Below, piece by piece: positions 27,513 through 42,500 of a stretch of 64,000 bases of DNA. Both the position numbers and the translations under genes were made by a program. The notes beneath the pieces were generated by a model. That model was not told where the DNA came from, did no database searches, and saw only the letters and a program-made list of their open reading frames with translations. This DNA is from Bradyrhizobium sp. CCH5-F6 (lineage in GTDB: Bacteria > Pseudomonadota > Alphaproteobacteria > Rhizobiales > Xanthobacteraceae): contig NZ_LSIC01000194.1 in NCBI RefSeq assembly GCF_001556045.1, forward strand, positions 46,454 through 110,453. The letters are read 5' to 3'. Positions within the stretch are counted from its first letter, which is position 1; each line of letters opens with the position of its first letter.

Positions 27513-30500
27513 ATGCGCGGACCATCTGCGAAGCGAGACAATGGCGAACGCGGCTTGCGCGGGCTTGCGCATTTCCGTTCGATGTCGCTGCTCTGCGCGA
27601 TGCAGATGGTCTTCCTGCCGGTTTACAGCGTTCGCGTTCAGGCACAGACGGCGAACGTCATCGTTCCGGACGGCCGCACCGGGACCTCCTTGCAGACCTC
27701 CGGCAGCGTCACCAACGTCACGACCTCGACGGTTTCGGGCAACAACGCCTTCAACTCGTTCTCGCAGTTCAGCGTCGGGCAGGGCAACACCGTCAATCTG
27801 CAACTGCCGACCGGCACGCAAAATCTCGTCAACATCGTTCGCGACGCCCCGGTCTACGTCAACGGCACACTGAACTCGTACATGAACGGCGCGATCGGCG
27901 GTAACGTCTATTTCGCCGATCCCAAGGGCTTCGTGGTCGGCCGCAGCGGCGTGGTCAATGTCGGCAGCCTCAACGTCTCGACGCCGACGCGCGAGTTCAC
28001 CGACAGCCTGATCGGCCCCGGTGGGGCGATCAACGGCACGGCCGTCGGTAACCTGATGGCGGGCTCGTTCCCGGTCTCGCCTGACGGCAACATCCGCATC
28101 TACGGCCGGGTCAACGCCCAGGACGGCGTGCGCCTGACCGGGCAGAACGTCTATGTCGGCGGCGCCAGCCAGCGCGACATCGCCAATCTCGACCATGCCG
28201 CGAAATTCGCGGCCTCCGTCAACTCCAAGGGCCTGCGTAGCGCCAGCGCCATCACAGTGCGCAACGGCTCGATCCATATCGGCGCGGTCAACAATGCCCG
28301 GGTCAACGGACATCTGACTGCGCGCAGCCAGACCGCGACGCCGAGCAACATCACGGTGCAGGCCGGCAACAACATCGAGATCGGCAAGAGCGCCAGGCTC
28401 AACATCGCCAGCACGATCGGCAACACGGGCGAGATCCGCCTGAAGGCGGCCCAGAACCTCACCGTGGCGGGCGGCGCCAAGTTCAACGCCAGCGCGAAGA
28501 CCGGAAATGCCGGCCTCGTCGATTTCAGCGCCAATGGCGTCATCGACGTCGGCCGCGGCGTTGCTGTCAACGTGGCCGCGCCGAACGGCAAGGCCGGCAC
28601 GCTGCTGTTCGATCCGATTGACCTTGTCGTTGGCGATGCCAGCCAGGGCGATACCGGCGTGACGCTGTCGAACAGCTCGATCGCGAATGCGCTCGCCGGG
28701 CTCAGCGCCGGCGCCGACTACCTGATCCAGGCGGACAATTCGATCACGCTCGCCGCGCATGCGATGATCGATGCCCGCCGTCTCGATAGCTCCGGCCATT
28801 CGACCGGCAACGCCAACAACGTCATCATCGACGCGCCGAACATCGCGATCATGAACGGCGCGCAGATCCTGGCCCAGTCAGTCAACTTCGGCGGCACCAC
28901 CTACACCAGCGGCAACGTCACGCTGAGGGCGACGGCGAGCGACACCAAGCTGTCGGGCCAGGCGACCGCCGCGACGTCCATCACGGTCGACGGCACGATC
29001 ACCGGCCGTGACATCTCGATCGGCGCGACCTCGACGGCGTCGTCCAGCTTTACGAGCTCGGTCCCTGGCCTCTTTACGCTGGTGGGCACCACGCTCGCGG
29101 CCTCGATGCTCGGCATCAACGGCGGCTACGTGGCCGCGAGCGCCAGCGCTACGGTCAATATCAACGGCAACGCCAACATCAACGGCACCGGCAACGTCTC
29201 CATCGCCTCGCATGGTTCGGAGACGGCGCAGGATCCGTCGATTGCGAGCACCTTGATCGGCGGCTCGCCGATCGGTGCCGCCGCTGTCGTCGGCAAGATC
29301 GACGGCAATGTCAGCACCAATGTTGCCTCCGGCGCCACGATCAGCGCAGGCGGCAGCCTCGGCATCCACGCCATCAACGATGCAACGTTGGCCGTCACCG
29401 CGGTCGCAGCGACCTCCAGCGCGCAATTCGTCGAGACGGTGGCCTATTCCACCGGCTCGGTCTCGACCACGGCCAACGTTGCGACCGGCGCGAACCTTGC
29501 CGTCGGCACCGTGAATGCATCCGGCAACTCGCTGACGGTGCGGGCGATCAACAACAACTCGTTCTCGACCGGCGCGACGTCGATTGCGCTGAGCACGCCG
29601 ACTGCCAGCGGTGGAGTTGGCGGAGCACTCGCGATCAGCGACGTGACCACGTCCGCAAACGCGACGCTCGGCTCGTCGCTGGGCACCAGCGCGTCGTCGC
29701 GGATGAACGGCTCCGTTCTGGTCGAGGCGACTTCGAACACGACGAGCAACTCGACCATGGCGTCGACCATTGTCGGTACGCCGGCCTTGGTCGGCGCGAT
29801 CCAGCAGTTCTTGGTCTCCAGCCCCAGCCTGACGGGGATGATGGCTCAGCAGATGGTCTCGCTGATGCCGGTGAACTTCAATTTCAAGGCCGCCGGTGCG
29901 CTGTCGCTGGCCAACAGCACTGAAAACGCGACGGCATCGATCGGCCAGAATCCGAGCGGCGGCGCGCCCAGCCTTTATGTCAGCGGCAACGTCGCGGTCG
30001 TCAGCACCCTCATCGATCGGGGCGTGCGCAGCAATGCGACGGCTTCCGCGATCACCAAGGACGTCACCAGCGGTGAGGGCGTCGCGATCAGCGCGGCGGT
30101 CGCCTGGGGCAATTTCAACCACAATTCCAACGCCTATATCGGCAGCGGCGCCACCGTCAACGCGGCCAACATCGCCGTTGAGGCCACCACCTCGATGCCG
30201 ATCACCAATACCTGGCTGAAGTGGGACGGACTGACCGAGGTCCTCGGCCATCTCAACGGCAATCTCGGCGTTGGCGGCAACATCCTGACGAGCTATGCCA
30301 ACGCTACGGCCGACGCTGGCGACGTGATCGGCCTCGCCGGCTCGATGAACCATTTCGTCGTCAACAACAACACGACGGCCTGGGTGGCCGGCAGCGCCAG
30401 TCTGACCGCGACTTGCACCACCGCGGCCTGCGGCAGCAGCTGGTCCGCGACGGTAAACAACGGTGACGTCCACACCTACGACGCCAGCATCCAGATCGCG

Positions 30501-33500
30501 GCGACCACGACCACGGCCTCGATCGACGCCGCCGGCAATGTCGGCACGCTCGGCTTCCTGCCCGGTAACACGTCGGGCGGCTCTTCGGTCGGCGGCGCGC
30601 TCAATCTCGTCCAGTTCAACACCAGCACCATCGCCGGCATTTCCGACCGCGCGACGGTGCGGGCGGCGGACGACATCGCCGTCACCGCGATCACGTCGGA
30701 CCAATTCGTCGCGGTCGCTCCGTCGTCCGGCAAGGCTGCCGGCGCGCTGGCGCTGAACGGCATCACCTCGCTCGGATTCCTGAACAACACGACGCACGCG
30801 TCGATCTCGAGTCAGGCCACCGTCTATGCCCCGACCGTCGGCATCCTCGCCCAGCAGGATCTGTCGGTCGTGACGCTGTCCGGCGCGATGAACTACAATG
30901 GAAGCGGCGGTTCAGCGGTTGGATTGTCCGTCGTCTATCTCGGCGCAAATACCGATACGTCTGCCTATATCGGCGACAACCATTCCGATATCCGGCCCGG
31001 CGTATTCAGCTCCAACGATCCGTTTGCCGGCAACAGCGGCGGAAGCGGGGCGGTCAACGTCGACAATCTCGCGATCAGCGCGACCACCTCCGGACGTATC
31101 ACCGCGGCCGCCGTCGCGGCATCGGTCTCGGAGCCGGCGTCGTCGAGTTTCTCCGACAAGGCGGACGCTGCCGGCGCGGCCTCGACCGGAGGGACCGCCG
31201 GGGTGGCGACGGCCGCGAGCAAGATCGGTTCGACCTCGGGATCGAGCACCAGCGGCTTCAGCATCGATCTTGCCGGGAGTTCGTCCGTGAGTGACGTCTC
31301 GCTCGGCACCAGCGCCTATATCAGGAACACGACGGTCAACAAGTACACAACGACTGGCGCCGTGCTGACGAGTACGCTCGTTCAAGCGCTCAACGACACC
31401 ATCCTCAGCAACGGCTCCGGCTCCGCGGCGTTCAATCTCGCCGGAGCGTCCGCCCAGGGCGCTGCGATCGGTGGCGCTATCGCGGTGGCGATGTCCAACA
31501 ACGCGACACTCGCCTATGTCTACGGCACCACCATGAACAATCAGAGTTCGGTGACCGTGCAGGCGCTCAACGGCGGCTCGGAGACCGTCGTCGCCATCGG
31601 CGTGGCAGGATCGAAATCCAATGCTGCGTCGTTGTCGGCCTCCGTGGGCATCATCACGGACAGCGCCAACGCCTATATCGAGAGTTCGACGATCACGGGC
31701 CAGTCCACGGGCGTCAATCGCTCGCTGGAGGTCGATGCCTACCAGACGACGAACATCGCGATCGGCGGTGGTTCGCTCTACGTATCGGGTGGCCAGGCCG
31801 GCGTCGGCATCGGGCTGACCTATGCGTCGGTTGCCGATCCCACGGGTGGCAATGCGACCGACGCGCATATCCGCAGCACGTCGATTTCGAACTACGACAC
31901 TCTGCTGGTGATGTCCGACAGCGCCAGTGTGATTGCGGCCGGTGCGGCCTCGGGCGGGGCGGGGTCCAACGGGCTCGCCGGCGCGATCGTCGTCAGCGAG
32001 ATCACGCCGACCACGACGGCCTATATCAGCAGCGGCGCAACGGTGACCATCAACGTTGGACGCGTGACGGTGCTGGCAGACAGCGGCGCCGTGTCGGCGC
32101 TGGACACGGCGCTCGGCAACCTCGTCAAGAAGTCTAACAACAACCGTCTCGCCTCGGACACCTGTACGGTCGCGGGCGGCACGGGCGGGCAGAACTGCAT
32201 CGACTTCGGCGCGGCGGCGCTCAACGACGGCACCGGCAACGGTCCGGGCGCCAGCATCATCTCCGTTGCTGGCCTCATCCAGGCCGGCAAGAACAATGTC
32301 GGCGCCTCGATCGTCTACAACACGATCGCAACGACGCATTCGGCCTATATCGCCAACGTCCTGATGTCGGCTGGCAGCAGCGGCAATGTCAGTGTGAGCG
32401 CGGTCGATTCCTCGAAGATCCAGTCGGTGACGATCGGCTTCGGCCTTGCGACCGGACAGTTCGCCGGCGTCGGCGGCACCACGATCAGCAGCATCGCCAA
32501 CACCGTTTCGGCTGCCATCGGCAACAACCAGTCCAGCGCGTCGCAATCTTCCGTCACGGCCAACAACATTTCGGTCAATGCGACCGACAATTCCAGCATC
32601 ACCGGAACGGCCGCGGTCGCGGGCGCCTCGACGCAAGGAAGCGCCGCGGGCCTGGCGCTGGTCTACAGCAGCATCGCCAACAATGTCAGTGCAGGGGTCA
32701 CGGGCTCCAAGCTCACTGCTTCGGGCAACGTCGCGGTCGGTGCGAACTCGAACGCCAGCATCTACACCGTCGCCGTCGGTATCGCGATGTCGTCGCAGGT
32801 CGGACTGGCCGGTTCGGTCGCCACCAACCTGATGGGGACCAACGTCACCGCCAGCATCACCGCCGCCGGCACCAATGGCGTCAACGGCGCGGACGTCACC
32901 GCCACCAACAATGTCGGCGTGATCGCCGGCAACAACGACAAGGCGGCGGTGTTCGCGGGCGCGGTGTCGATCAGCAAGGGCGCTGCCGGCGGCGCCGGCT
33001 CGCTGGTGACGAACCGGATCACCGGGGCCACCGCCGCCTTTATCAGCGGCGCGAACACCAAGGTCGATGCGCTCGGGACCAGCTCGACCAACACGCTGTC
33101 GGTCAACAACGGCACGCTGGTGCATGCCTTCGACCTCGGCACCGCCCACGCGCCGAGCGACGCTACGCCCGATCTCTCCGAGAACCAGGACACCGTGCGC
33201 GGCCTTGCCGTGGTGGCCAGCTCGCACCAGGCGGTCGTGACCAATGTCGCCTCGCTGGCCGCGAGCAGCGGCATCGCCATCATGATCAACCCGATCACCA
33301 ACGTGATGAGCGGGGCGACGCGGGCCTATATCGACAGCGCGGCGATCGACACGCGCCTGACCTCTTCGACGCTGGCGCCGCAGATCGTGGTCGCGGCGTC
33401 GAGCTTCTCCTATTCAGGCGCGTTCGGCGCCGGTATCGTGCCGCCCACCGGCAATGGCGGCGGCGGTGCGACCGTCATCAGCACCACGATGCAGCGCGGC

Positions 33501-36500
33501 ACGTTCGCCTATATCACCAATGCCACGGTCGGCGGCGTGCAGTCGTCGAGCCCGACGGTCGGTGCCGTGACCGTGAAAGCCAATGCCGAGCAGGATGCGT
33601 CCTCGATCGCCGTGGGCTTCAACACCGGTTCGGTCGGGCTGAACGTCTTCCAGGCGACGACGGAAGCCTATGTCGATGGCGGCGCGCTGACGGCCGCGTC
33701 GCTGACGGTGAACGCCAACAACAACACCGGCATCTTCTCCGCGAACGGCTCCGGCGCCTATGGCAGCCAGGCCGCGATCGGCGCGGCCTTCCTGGTGCAG
33801 GTCTCTTCGAACCGGACCCTGGCCTATGTCGGCGACGAGTTCCACTATCAGGGCAACGGCGCCGCGCACACGACCGCGCTCAATTTGAGCGGCGCGCTCG
33901 ACGTCGAGGCCAAGACCAAGAACCGTTTCGAGGCCTATGCGATCGGCGGCGCGCTCTCGACCGGAACGGCCGCGATCGCGGGCATGGCGAATATCGAGGT
34001 CGCCAACAACACCACGATCGCCGGCGTCTACGACACCACGCTGCAGGGGGTGACGGGCGGTACGGCCGGTGCGGTGACGATCAACGCCAACGAGGACGTG
34101 GCGATCAAGGAAATCGCCGGCGCGCTCGCGGTCGGCGCCAGCGGGGCAGGGGTCGGCGTCGGCGCCGCCGCCAACGTCATCGCGTTCAAGAGCCAGACCA
34201 TCGCGGAGAGCCGCAACAGCAATCTGAACTCCTCCGGCGCGATCAACGTCAACGCGCTCAGCACCAAGGAGGTGCTGTCCTACGCGGTGACCGCCGGGAT
34301 CGGCGGCAGCGTCGGCATCGGAGCGACCGTCGGCGTCATCATCATCGGCACCAACACCGCCGATCCGGACACGCAGGGGCAGCAGACCGGCCAGCTCAAT
34401 CAGGGCGGCAACGGCACGATTGCGGCGGTGAACGCGAGGACCAGCACCACGCAAGGCAGCGGTGCGGTCGCGAGCGGCACCGCCGGCAATCCCAACAGTG
34501 CCAACGTGACGTCGACCTACAACGTCAGCGACGTTCTCACCGGCGGCAATGACGGAGTCACCGCGCAAATCGCGGGCGGCAACGTCACGGGCACGCAGGT
34601 CAATGTCGCCGCGACCAGCGCCAACGCAGCCAAGATGTATCTGCTCGGCGCCGGCTTTGCCAAGAATGTCGGTATCGGTGCGGGGATCGGCTACACCAGC
34701 GTCAACAGCAGCGTGCTCGCCAATCTGAGCGCGATCGTTTCCGCGCCCTCGGTGACCGTTGCGGCGGTCGTCAAGGATGCCAGCACCGGACCTTATGGCG
34801 GCAAGACCATCGACACCGAGGCGATCGCTGGCGGCGCGGCGCTTTACTTCGGCGCGCAGGCCGCCGTTGCGGTCGGCAATGTCGCCAATACCGTGACGGC
34901 TCAGCTCGGCGGCCAGATCACCGGTACGGGCGGTACCGGCGTCGCCGTCATGGCGCAGGACTCCTCGACCCAGGTCGTCTTCACGGGCGGCGTCACCGGC
35001 GGTGCCGCCGCGGTCGGCGCTTCGGTCGCCACGGCGGGACGGTCGAGCTCGGTCGCGGCCAAGGTTCTGGACGACGCCACGGTCAATGTCTCGACGCTGG
35101 CGGTCGGCGCGTCCGGCGCCGGCAGATTGTCCACAACGGCGACGGCGCTCGGCGGCGGTATCCTCGCCGGCGTCGGAGCGGATGCGGAGGCTCACGAGAA
35201 TTCGAACGTGACCGCCGAGATCGGCTCTGGTTCCTCGATCACGACATCCGCGACCGGTGTCGGCACGCTGGTGACTGCGTCGATCATGCCCAATCTCTCG
35301 AGCGAAGCGATCGGCGTCTCGGTCGGCGGCGGCGCGGTCGGCGTCGCCATCGCGAAGTCCACGGTCGGAGCCACGGTCACGGCGGATGTCGGCAACGACG
35401 TCACCTTCTCGGGCGGGGCGTTGGCCGTGACCGCCATGGCGCTGGTTCCGAGCGGCGGCACGACGACTTGGGCCAAGGCGCTCGCCGGTGGCGGCGGCTC
35501 GCTGATCGGCGCGCAGGGCAGCTACGCGAAGGCCTCCCAGAACGCGACCGTCAGCGCTTATGGCGGAACGGGGATCGAGCTTCCGAACGCCGATGTGGTC
35601 ATCGCGGCCCAGAACGACAGCGCCCAATACGCCGAGGCGACCGGCCTCTCGACCGGTTTCCTGGCCCTGGGTGCGACCGTCGCGGAGACCTCGTCGAGTG
35701 CGCACACCTACGCCTATCTGGGCGCGCCCGCGGACATGGATAACCTCAATCACGCCAACTACACCGGCATCCTCGAGATCACGGCGACCGGTACGGATGC
35801 CAATGTTTCCAATGCGACGGTCGGCGCGGGCGGCACCTATGCCGGCGCGGCGGCGGTTGCCACGACCGCCTCCACCGCCGTGACCAATGCGCGGTTCGAC
35901 GGCGGCACGACGGACGACACGCTCTATTTCGGCGGCCTCAAAATAGAAGCAAAGCACACCACCAATTATGCCGCGAGTGGCGACGCCTACCAGGCGTCGA
36001 CGGCCGGTGTCTCCGCCGGCAGAGCAAAGAACGACGTCAACTCGACCACCACGGCCGAGATCGGAACGCATCTGATCATCAATTCGGCTGGTGGCGATAT
36101 GGTCGTCATCTCCAACGACATCGTCGACCAGGCCGGTGGCGGCGCGCGTTCAGGCTCCGGGGGATCGTTCTCCGGGGCCGCTGCGCTCAGCGGCTCCGAT
36201 GTCACCCAGACCGTCACCACCAATATCGGCGCCGGCACGATCCTGAGCCTCAACGCCGATCCGCGGACATCGACGGGGGTGATCAACATCGAGGCCTACA
36301 ACACGCTGAACACCAGGGACACGGCGAGTCTCGCCACGGCCAGCTTCTTCGCCGGCGGCGGCGCCGAATCCAACATGACGGCGAACGCCACGCTCGCGGT
36401 GAACATCAATGCCCGCGAGCTGTTCAGCGCCGGCAAGATCTATGTCGGTACGGCGGCGACGATGGCGGCCTCCAACAATGCCAATGCCAGCCTCTATGGC

Positions 36501-39500
36501 GCGATCGCCGGCGTCGGCGCCAGCACCAACAGCTGGGTCCACGCGGACCAGTCCGTCAATGTCGGCAGCGGCACGACGATCGAGGCCTGGCGCGACATCA
36601 ACATCTTTGCCGGCATGTCGGGCGATACCATCACCTTCAGCAGCGTGCAGGCGACCGCGACCACGGTCGTCTACAACAACACAGTCATTCCGATCTCGAC
36701 GCTCTACCGCGGCACGGCCAATGCCGGCGACACCACCAGCCTGACGCTCGCCGACGGCTCGCGGGTGCTCGGTGTACGAGACATCTATCTGGGTGCAACT
36801 CAGGGGCAGGTCACCGCCTCCGGCAACGGCAGCAATTACAATCCGTATCTGGACATCTTCAGCGCCAAGAACAGCGACAACCACAGCCACACCAGCGGAA
36901 CCGGCGATGTCGCGCTCAACGGCCTGGTGGTGGCGGGCATCAACAACGACGTGATCATCACGATCGATCTCGGTGCAAGCGCGCCGACCTTGAGCACGAC
37001 GAGCCCGTACTCTTCGCTGTCATCCACCCTCGAATACGTCTCGGACGTCGATCACTTCAGCCCGGTGAAGAGCTGGAACCACCAGACGGTCCAGTACACC
37101 GTCGTCGGCGGATTCAATCCCTACCAGAGCGTCGTCAACCAGCTCGTCACGCTGACCGGCCTGACCGAGACGCAAGTCCGGACCGCGCTCGCGGTGCGGA
37201 CGCCGACGCCCACGATGTCGCCGTCCGGCGCCGATCCGACCGGCGACATCCAGCGTCAGATCAATGCGCTGATCCAGCAGGCACCATATACGTCCGACGC
37301 CGCCGGCAACGCCTTCGCGTTCGGCGACATGCTGGTGTCCGCCGGCAATGTCTCGATCCTCGCGCAGAAGCTAAGCGGAAACAGCGACGCCGGCCACGGG
37401 GCACCGGCCGTGATCGCGCGCGGCTCGCCGATGATCAAGGTCGAGAACCGGGGCCTCGACTTCATCGACTTTGCGAACCTCACGGTCACCAATGTGACCG
37501 GTGGAAACATCAACTACCGCCAGATCGACCATGTCGACCCGGACTCGCACTCCAATGTGACGTTCACCGCAACGCCGAGCGCGACGCCGATCATCGACAT
37601 CTCCGCCACCTACAACCGCGTAGATCCCGGCAGTGGCCTGGGCGTCGACGGGAACGGCAACCAGCTGACCCGCACGCCGGACATCTATTTCGACGGCGTC
37701 GTCACCAACGAGAACGGCCTGCTCAAGATCACCAACCAGCTCGGCAGCATCGTCGCGTCGCAGTCGCTCAACGCCGCGACCGTCCAGATGGTGGCGCCCA
37801 ACGGCTCGTTCGTCTTCCTCGGCGGTATCGGCAGCTTCTACACCTCCAACCACGACGTCGTCTCGCAATGGGCGGGTGTCCAGTACAAGCCGGCCGACAA
37901 CGACACGCTGACGGCGGTGATGGCGGCGGCGACCTATCTCGGCGCCTATGGCGACTATGCGACCAGCCCGCATATCGGAGCAGGCGGCAATCACCCGTAT
38001 TTCTATTACTGCTGCGTCGACGGGAATACCGGCGTTCAGCAAACGGCCGCCAACAGCACGATCTTCACCGCGCGCATGCTGATGACGTACTACGACGGCC
38101 TGTCGCTCTATTCGGCGATCTTCCTGCCGATGGGATCCGGTGCTCCCGGCAGCGGCAATCCCAACGCGGGCAGCGTGGGGAGCGTGGCCACGCTCTCTGC
38201 GATGGAGGGGCCGACGGTCCAGACCATCTCGACGGCGCCGTGGGAGCGGAATACCTATACCGACCAGGGCGTCTTCAGCAACACTACGCACGACACAGTC
38301 GTAACGAACCCTGACGGCTCAACCTCGACCCACACGGAAACGTATTACTCACCGTTCAATTGCTCGGGATGCTCGGCCTACTTCCAGGTCGTCAATATCC
38401 AGAATGACGTGATCACGCCGAGAACCGCGGCCTCGAACTCGTCTTCGAACTGGAGCTCGACCACGCCCTCCGGGTACCAAACGCCGGCGAACGCGCCCTT
38501 CATCCTCGGCCAGGCGATCATCATCTCGGCGGGGGTCATCAACGTCAACGGCCTCATTCAGAGCGGTACGAGCAGCAACTACTCGGTCGACATCGGCAGC
38601 GGGGCGTTGTCCGCCATCAACGACCTCAAGGGCAACAGCTCGGCCTTCGCCCAGGCCCAGACCAATGCGCGGAACGGCAGTTATTACGACATCACGGCCG
38701 CTGCGACGACGCAGGTCGCCGGCGATCTCAAGATCGGGGTGAAGTACAACGCGCTCACCGACCAGATCATCGTGAACGGCGTGGTGCAGGGCTCCGGCGG
38801 CTACGTCTATCTGAACGGCAAGATCATCTCGACCTCGACCGAAAACGGCGTCTCTCAGGGCACCATCGCGGTCAAAGGCGGCGCCGGCACGATCACCGTC
38901 AACAATACGACCGGGCTCCAGCTCGTCACCAACACCATCAATACCGGCGTCAGCGCGCCCAGCGTGATCCAGATCGTCGATCAGCTCAAGCAGCAGACGA
39001 CGTGGTACGTCTACAATCCCTCCGCTGCGGGCGGCCAGCAGGTCTCGACGTATCAGACGAGTGGCGTCAATGCGAGCGCGTACACCGCCTCGATGCTGAG
39101 CGGCCTCAGCGGCACGGCAAACATACAGTACGCGCCGCAGGCGAACATGTATTACCAGTGGGTCGACACGGCGACGCTCGATCGTCCTGTGACCAGCACG
39201 CAGTTCGACTATGGCTGGCACTACACGCCGAATCCGGCGACCGGGGAGAACTGGACCCGCACCATCAGCCTGGTTTCGAACGTGATGGAGGCCACCGGCG
39301 GTGGCGGCAATACCGGCAATCTCCAGACCGCCAACTTCCAGGAAGTCATCACTGCGACCGGTTCGTATCACAATGCCGGCGGCAACACCCATCCGGAGAA
39401 GTGCTGCGGCGCCGATGCCCAATTCAACTGGTATCAGCAGATCTACGATCACCTGACCCTGACGTTGACCAATACGGTCAAGGCGTCGAACCCGATCAAC

Positions 39501-42500
39501 ATCCAGTTTAGCGGCGGCGGCAGCAGCACCGTCAATGTCAGCTCGAACTCCGGTATCGTCGTCAATGGCCCGATCAACAACCTTTCGGGTGACACGACGG
39601 TCACGGCCACCGGCGTCAATTCGGCGATTACGTCCGGTCCGAGCGCCAATAATCCGATGATCTCGGGCAAGAACGTGACGCTGTCCGCGCCTGGCGGCAT
39701 CGGTACGCTCGGCACGAACGGTGTTCCCGTGCAGGTTCAGGTCTATGGCGGCAGCCTGACCGCCAACTCCGTCGACCACGACATTGCGATCGCGGCGATC
39801 GGATCGCTGTCGATCAACCAGGTGAAGGTGAGCCCGACCGTCGCGGGCAACGCCCCGCAGGGCAGCGTCTTCCTCTCGGCCAACGGCGACATCAACTCGG
39901 CGGCCGCTTACGACGTCGCCACGCCCGTCGTGATCGGCAAGAACGTCGAGATCAATTCCACCGCCGGCGCGATCGGCGCGACGAGCGCGGTCGTCAACGG
40001 CGCGTCCACCCTGACCAACATCAATCCGCTGGTGATCCAGGCGACGGGAACGATTTTGGCCGGCGGCAGCGTCGAGGGCGGCGTTCTCGACAGCGCCTCG
40101 GCCACCGGCACCTACATCGTCCAGTCGAAGGGTGATCTGCGCCTTGGCACGGTCCAGTCGACCAGCGGGCCGGTGTTCCTCGAGGCAGCCGGCTCCGACG
40201 GCAACCAGGCCAGCATCCTGAATGGCCGGGCGGCGGTGGGTCTCACCCAGGCGCAGAGCCAGCATCTCCAGGACGTCTGGGCCAGCCTCGACCTGCTCAG
40301 CGGCAATGCCGCCACCAACGCCGTCAACAGCTACCAGTCGATGGTGACCTCGGCCTACAACGACTATTTCCAGCTCAAGAACATCGCATTCCAGAACGGC
40401 AGCACCTACAATCCGACCTCGGTGGGGCTGACGGTGCTGCGGGCGCAGGTGGCGGCCAAGCTGGGCATCGATCCCGCAAATGTCACGACCACGCAGATGG
40501 AGGCCGAGGCCACGACGCGGTTCCTCCGGGACCAGTTCCTGCTCGGCAAGATCACCACCGACGAACTCAAGAGCTCGCTGACGACATTGCTCGGTAGCGC
40601 CCCGGCAGATCCGCTGGGCACCCTGTTCGGCAGTTCGCTGTCGACGACCCTGTTCACGAAGCTGTTCGACGGCGTTTCGACGGCCAACCAGCGCTTGCCG
40701 AGCAACGCGGCGCTGCAGACGGCGCTGAACGCCTACAATGCGAACTACAGCTACACGCTCGCATCGACCGAGCGGGTCTACGGCATCATCACCGCGGGCG
40801 CGCAGTGGACACAGAGCCAACTCGCCTACACGGTTTCGTCGTCGGCAGTCGGCGCGGCACCGCCGCCGATCGACGAGAACGTCGTGGCCAATGTCAGCGC
40901 CAACCAGATCATGCTCTACGCGCCGCGCGGCTCGGTCGGCAATTCGGCGGCGCCCCAGACCTTCACCTTCACCAGCGTCGATTCCTCGTCGCTGACGCCG
41001 GAGCAGAGGGGCTTGCTCGCCACGGCCGGCCCCGGCCAGCTCACCGTCGGCGCGGTCACGGATCCGACCACCCACGTCACGACCTATACGGTCAGCCTGT
41101 CGCAGCAGAACCTCGTCGTCGTCGACAACCCGATCGCGATCTCGGCCAAGGCGCTGACGAATATTTATCTCGGCAGCAAAAACAGCCTCGCGCTCGGCGG
41201 CATCACCGCGAATTACGGGCCGATCACGGCGGCCCGGGCCAACGGCATCGAGGTGACCGGCCGCGGCGATGTCAAGCTCGACGCCGTCACCAGCATCTCC
41301 GCCGCCGCCGGCGTGACCGGTGTGCCCGTGATATCCGGCGACATCGGCAACCTGACGCTGATCGCCGAGCACGGCAATATTGGTGCCCCAGGCACTGCCG
41401 GAAGCGATCCCGCGGCCAACGCGAACGCGATTCAGATCGCCTTCGCCGACCCCGCCAACGACCAGCTCGACCAGGTCTCGTCCGCGCAGGGCATCTACGT
41501 GAAGCAGACCACCGGCGATCTCATCCTCGGCAACATCTCCGCCGGAAATGCGATCCAGCTCGCCGCCACCGGCAGCATCTACGCCGAAGCCGGCTTCACG
41601 GACCGCACGGCGATCCACATCCTCGGCACCGATCTCGATCTGCGCGCCGGCGGCGATATCGGCTTCAACGGCTCCGTCTTCCAGCCGCTGCAGCTGAACA
41701 TCTCCGGCACGATGACGGGCTCGGCGGTCGGCGACCTCAGCATCCTCGCCGTCACCGGCGACCTCGCGGTCGGCGCCAGCGGTACTTTTGGGACGCTCAG
41801 GGCCGGCGGCGCCCTGACGCTGAACGTTGCGCGTGGCGCGCTCACCATCAATGCCGACATCAGCAGCGGCGGCCTGATGCAGTTGCTCGCCGACCGCGGC
41901 ATGACCTTCGCGGCCGGTACCAGCGCGGCACCGGTGACTGCGACCAGCAGCTCCAATGGCGTCACGCTGGTCGCCGCGACGCTGTCGATGGGCGCCTATT
42001 CCGCCATCAACGCGGCCGGATCGATCTCGGTGACCACCACGGGCGATGCGACGATCGGCCAGCTGAATTCGTCGCAATCCTACGCGGCGGCCTCGAACGC
42101 CCCCTCGATCGTCGTCACCGCCGGCGGTGTCGCCTCGCTCGGAGCGATCGTCGACAATGGCGACGGCCAGACCAGGTTCGTCGCCTCCGGCGCGGGCGCC
42201 GAAGTGGCGCTGAGCGCCTCGAACGGCATCGGCAGCGCGGCGAGCCGGTTCATTCTCAGCGCGCCGCGGCTGTCGGCGAGCACGAGCGCCGGCGACATCT
42301 ACGTCAAGGTCCTGACCGACACCGAGGCGAGCTTGCTGTCGGCGGTGAAGGGCAGCGTCGACATCATCGGCATCGGCGGCTTGATGCTGCACCAGGTGCT
42401 GGCGGGGACGGGGACCGGCGCGAGCGGCAGCTTCAGCGCGGTCGCGAACAATGGCAGCATCATCATCGGCACCGCCGACAGCAGCGGCTCGCAGACGGTC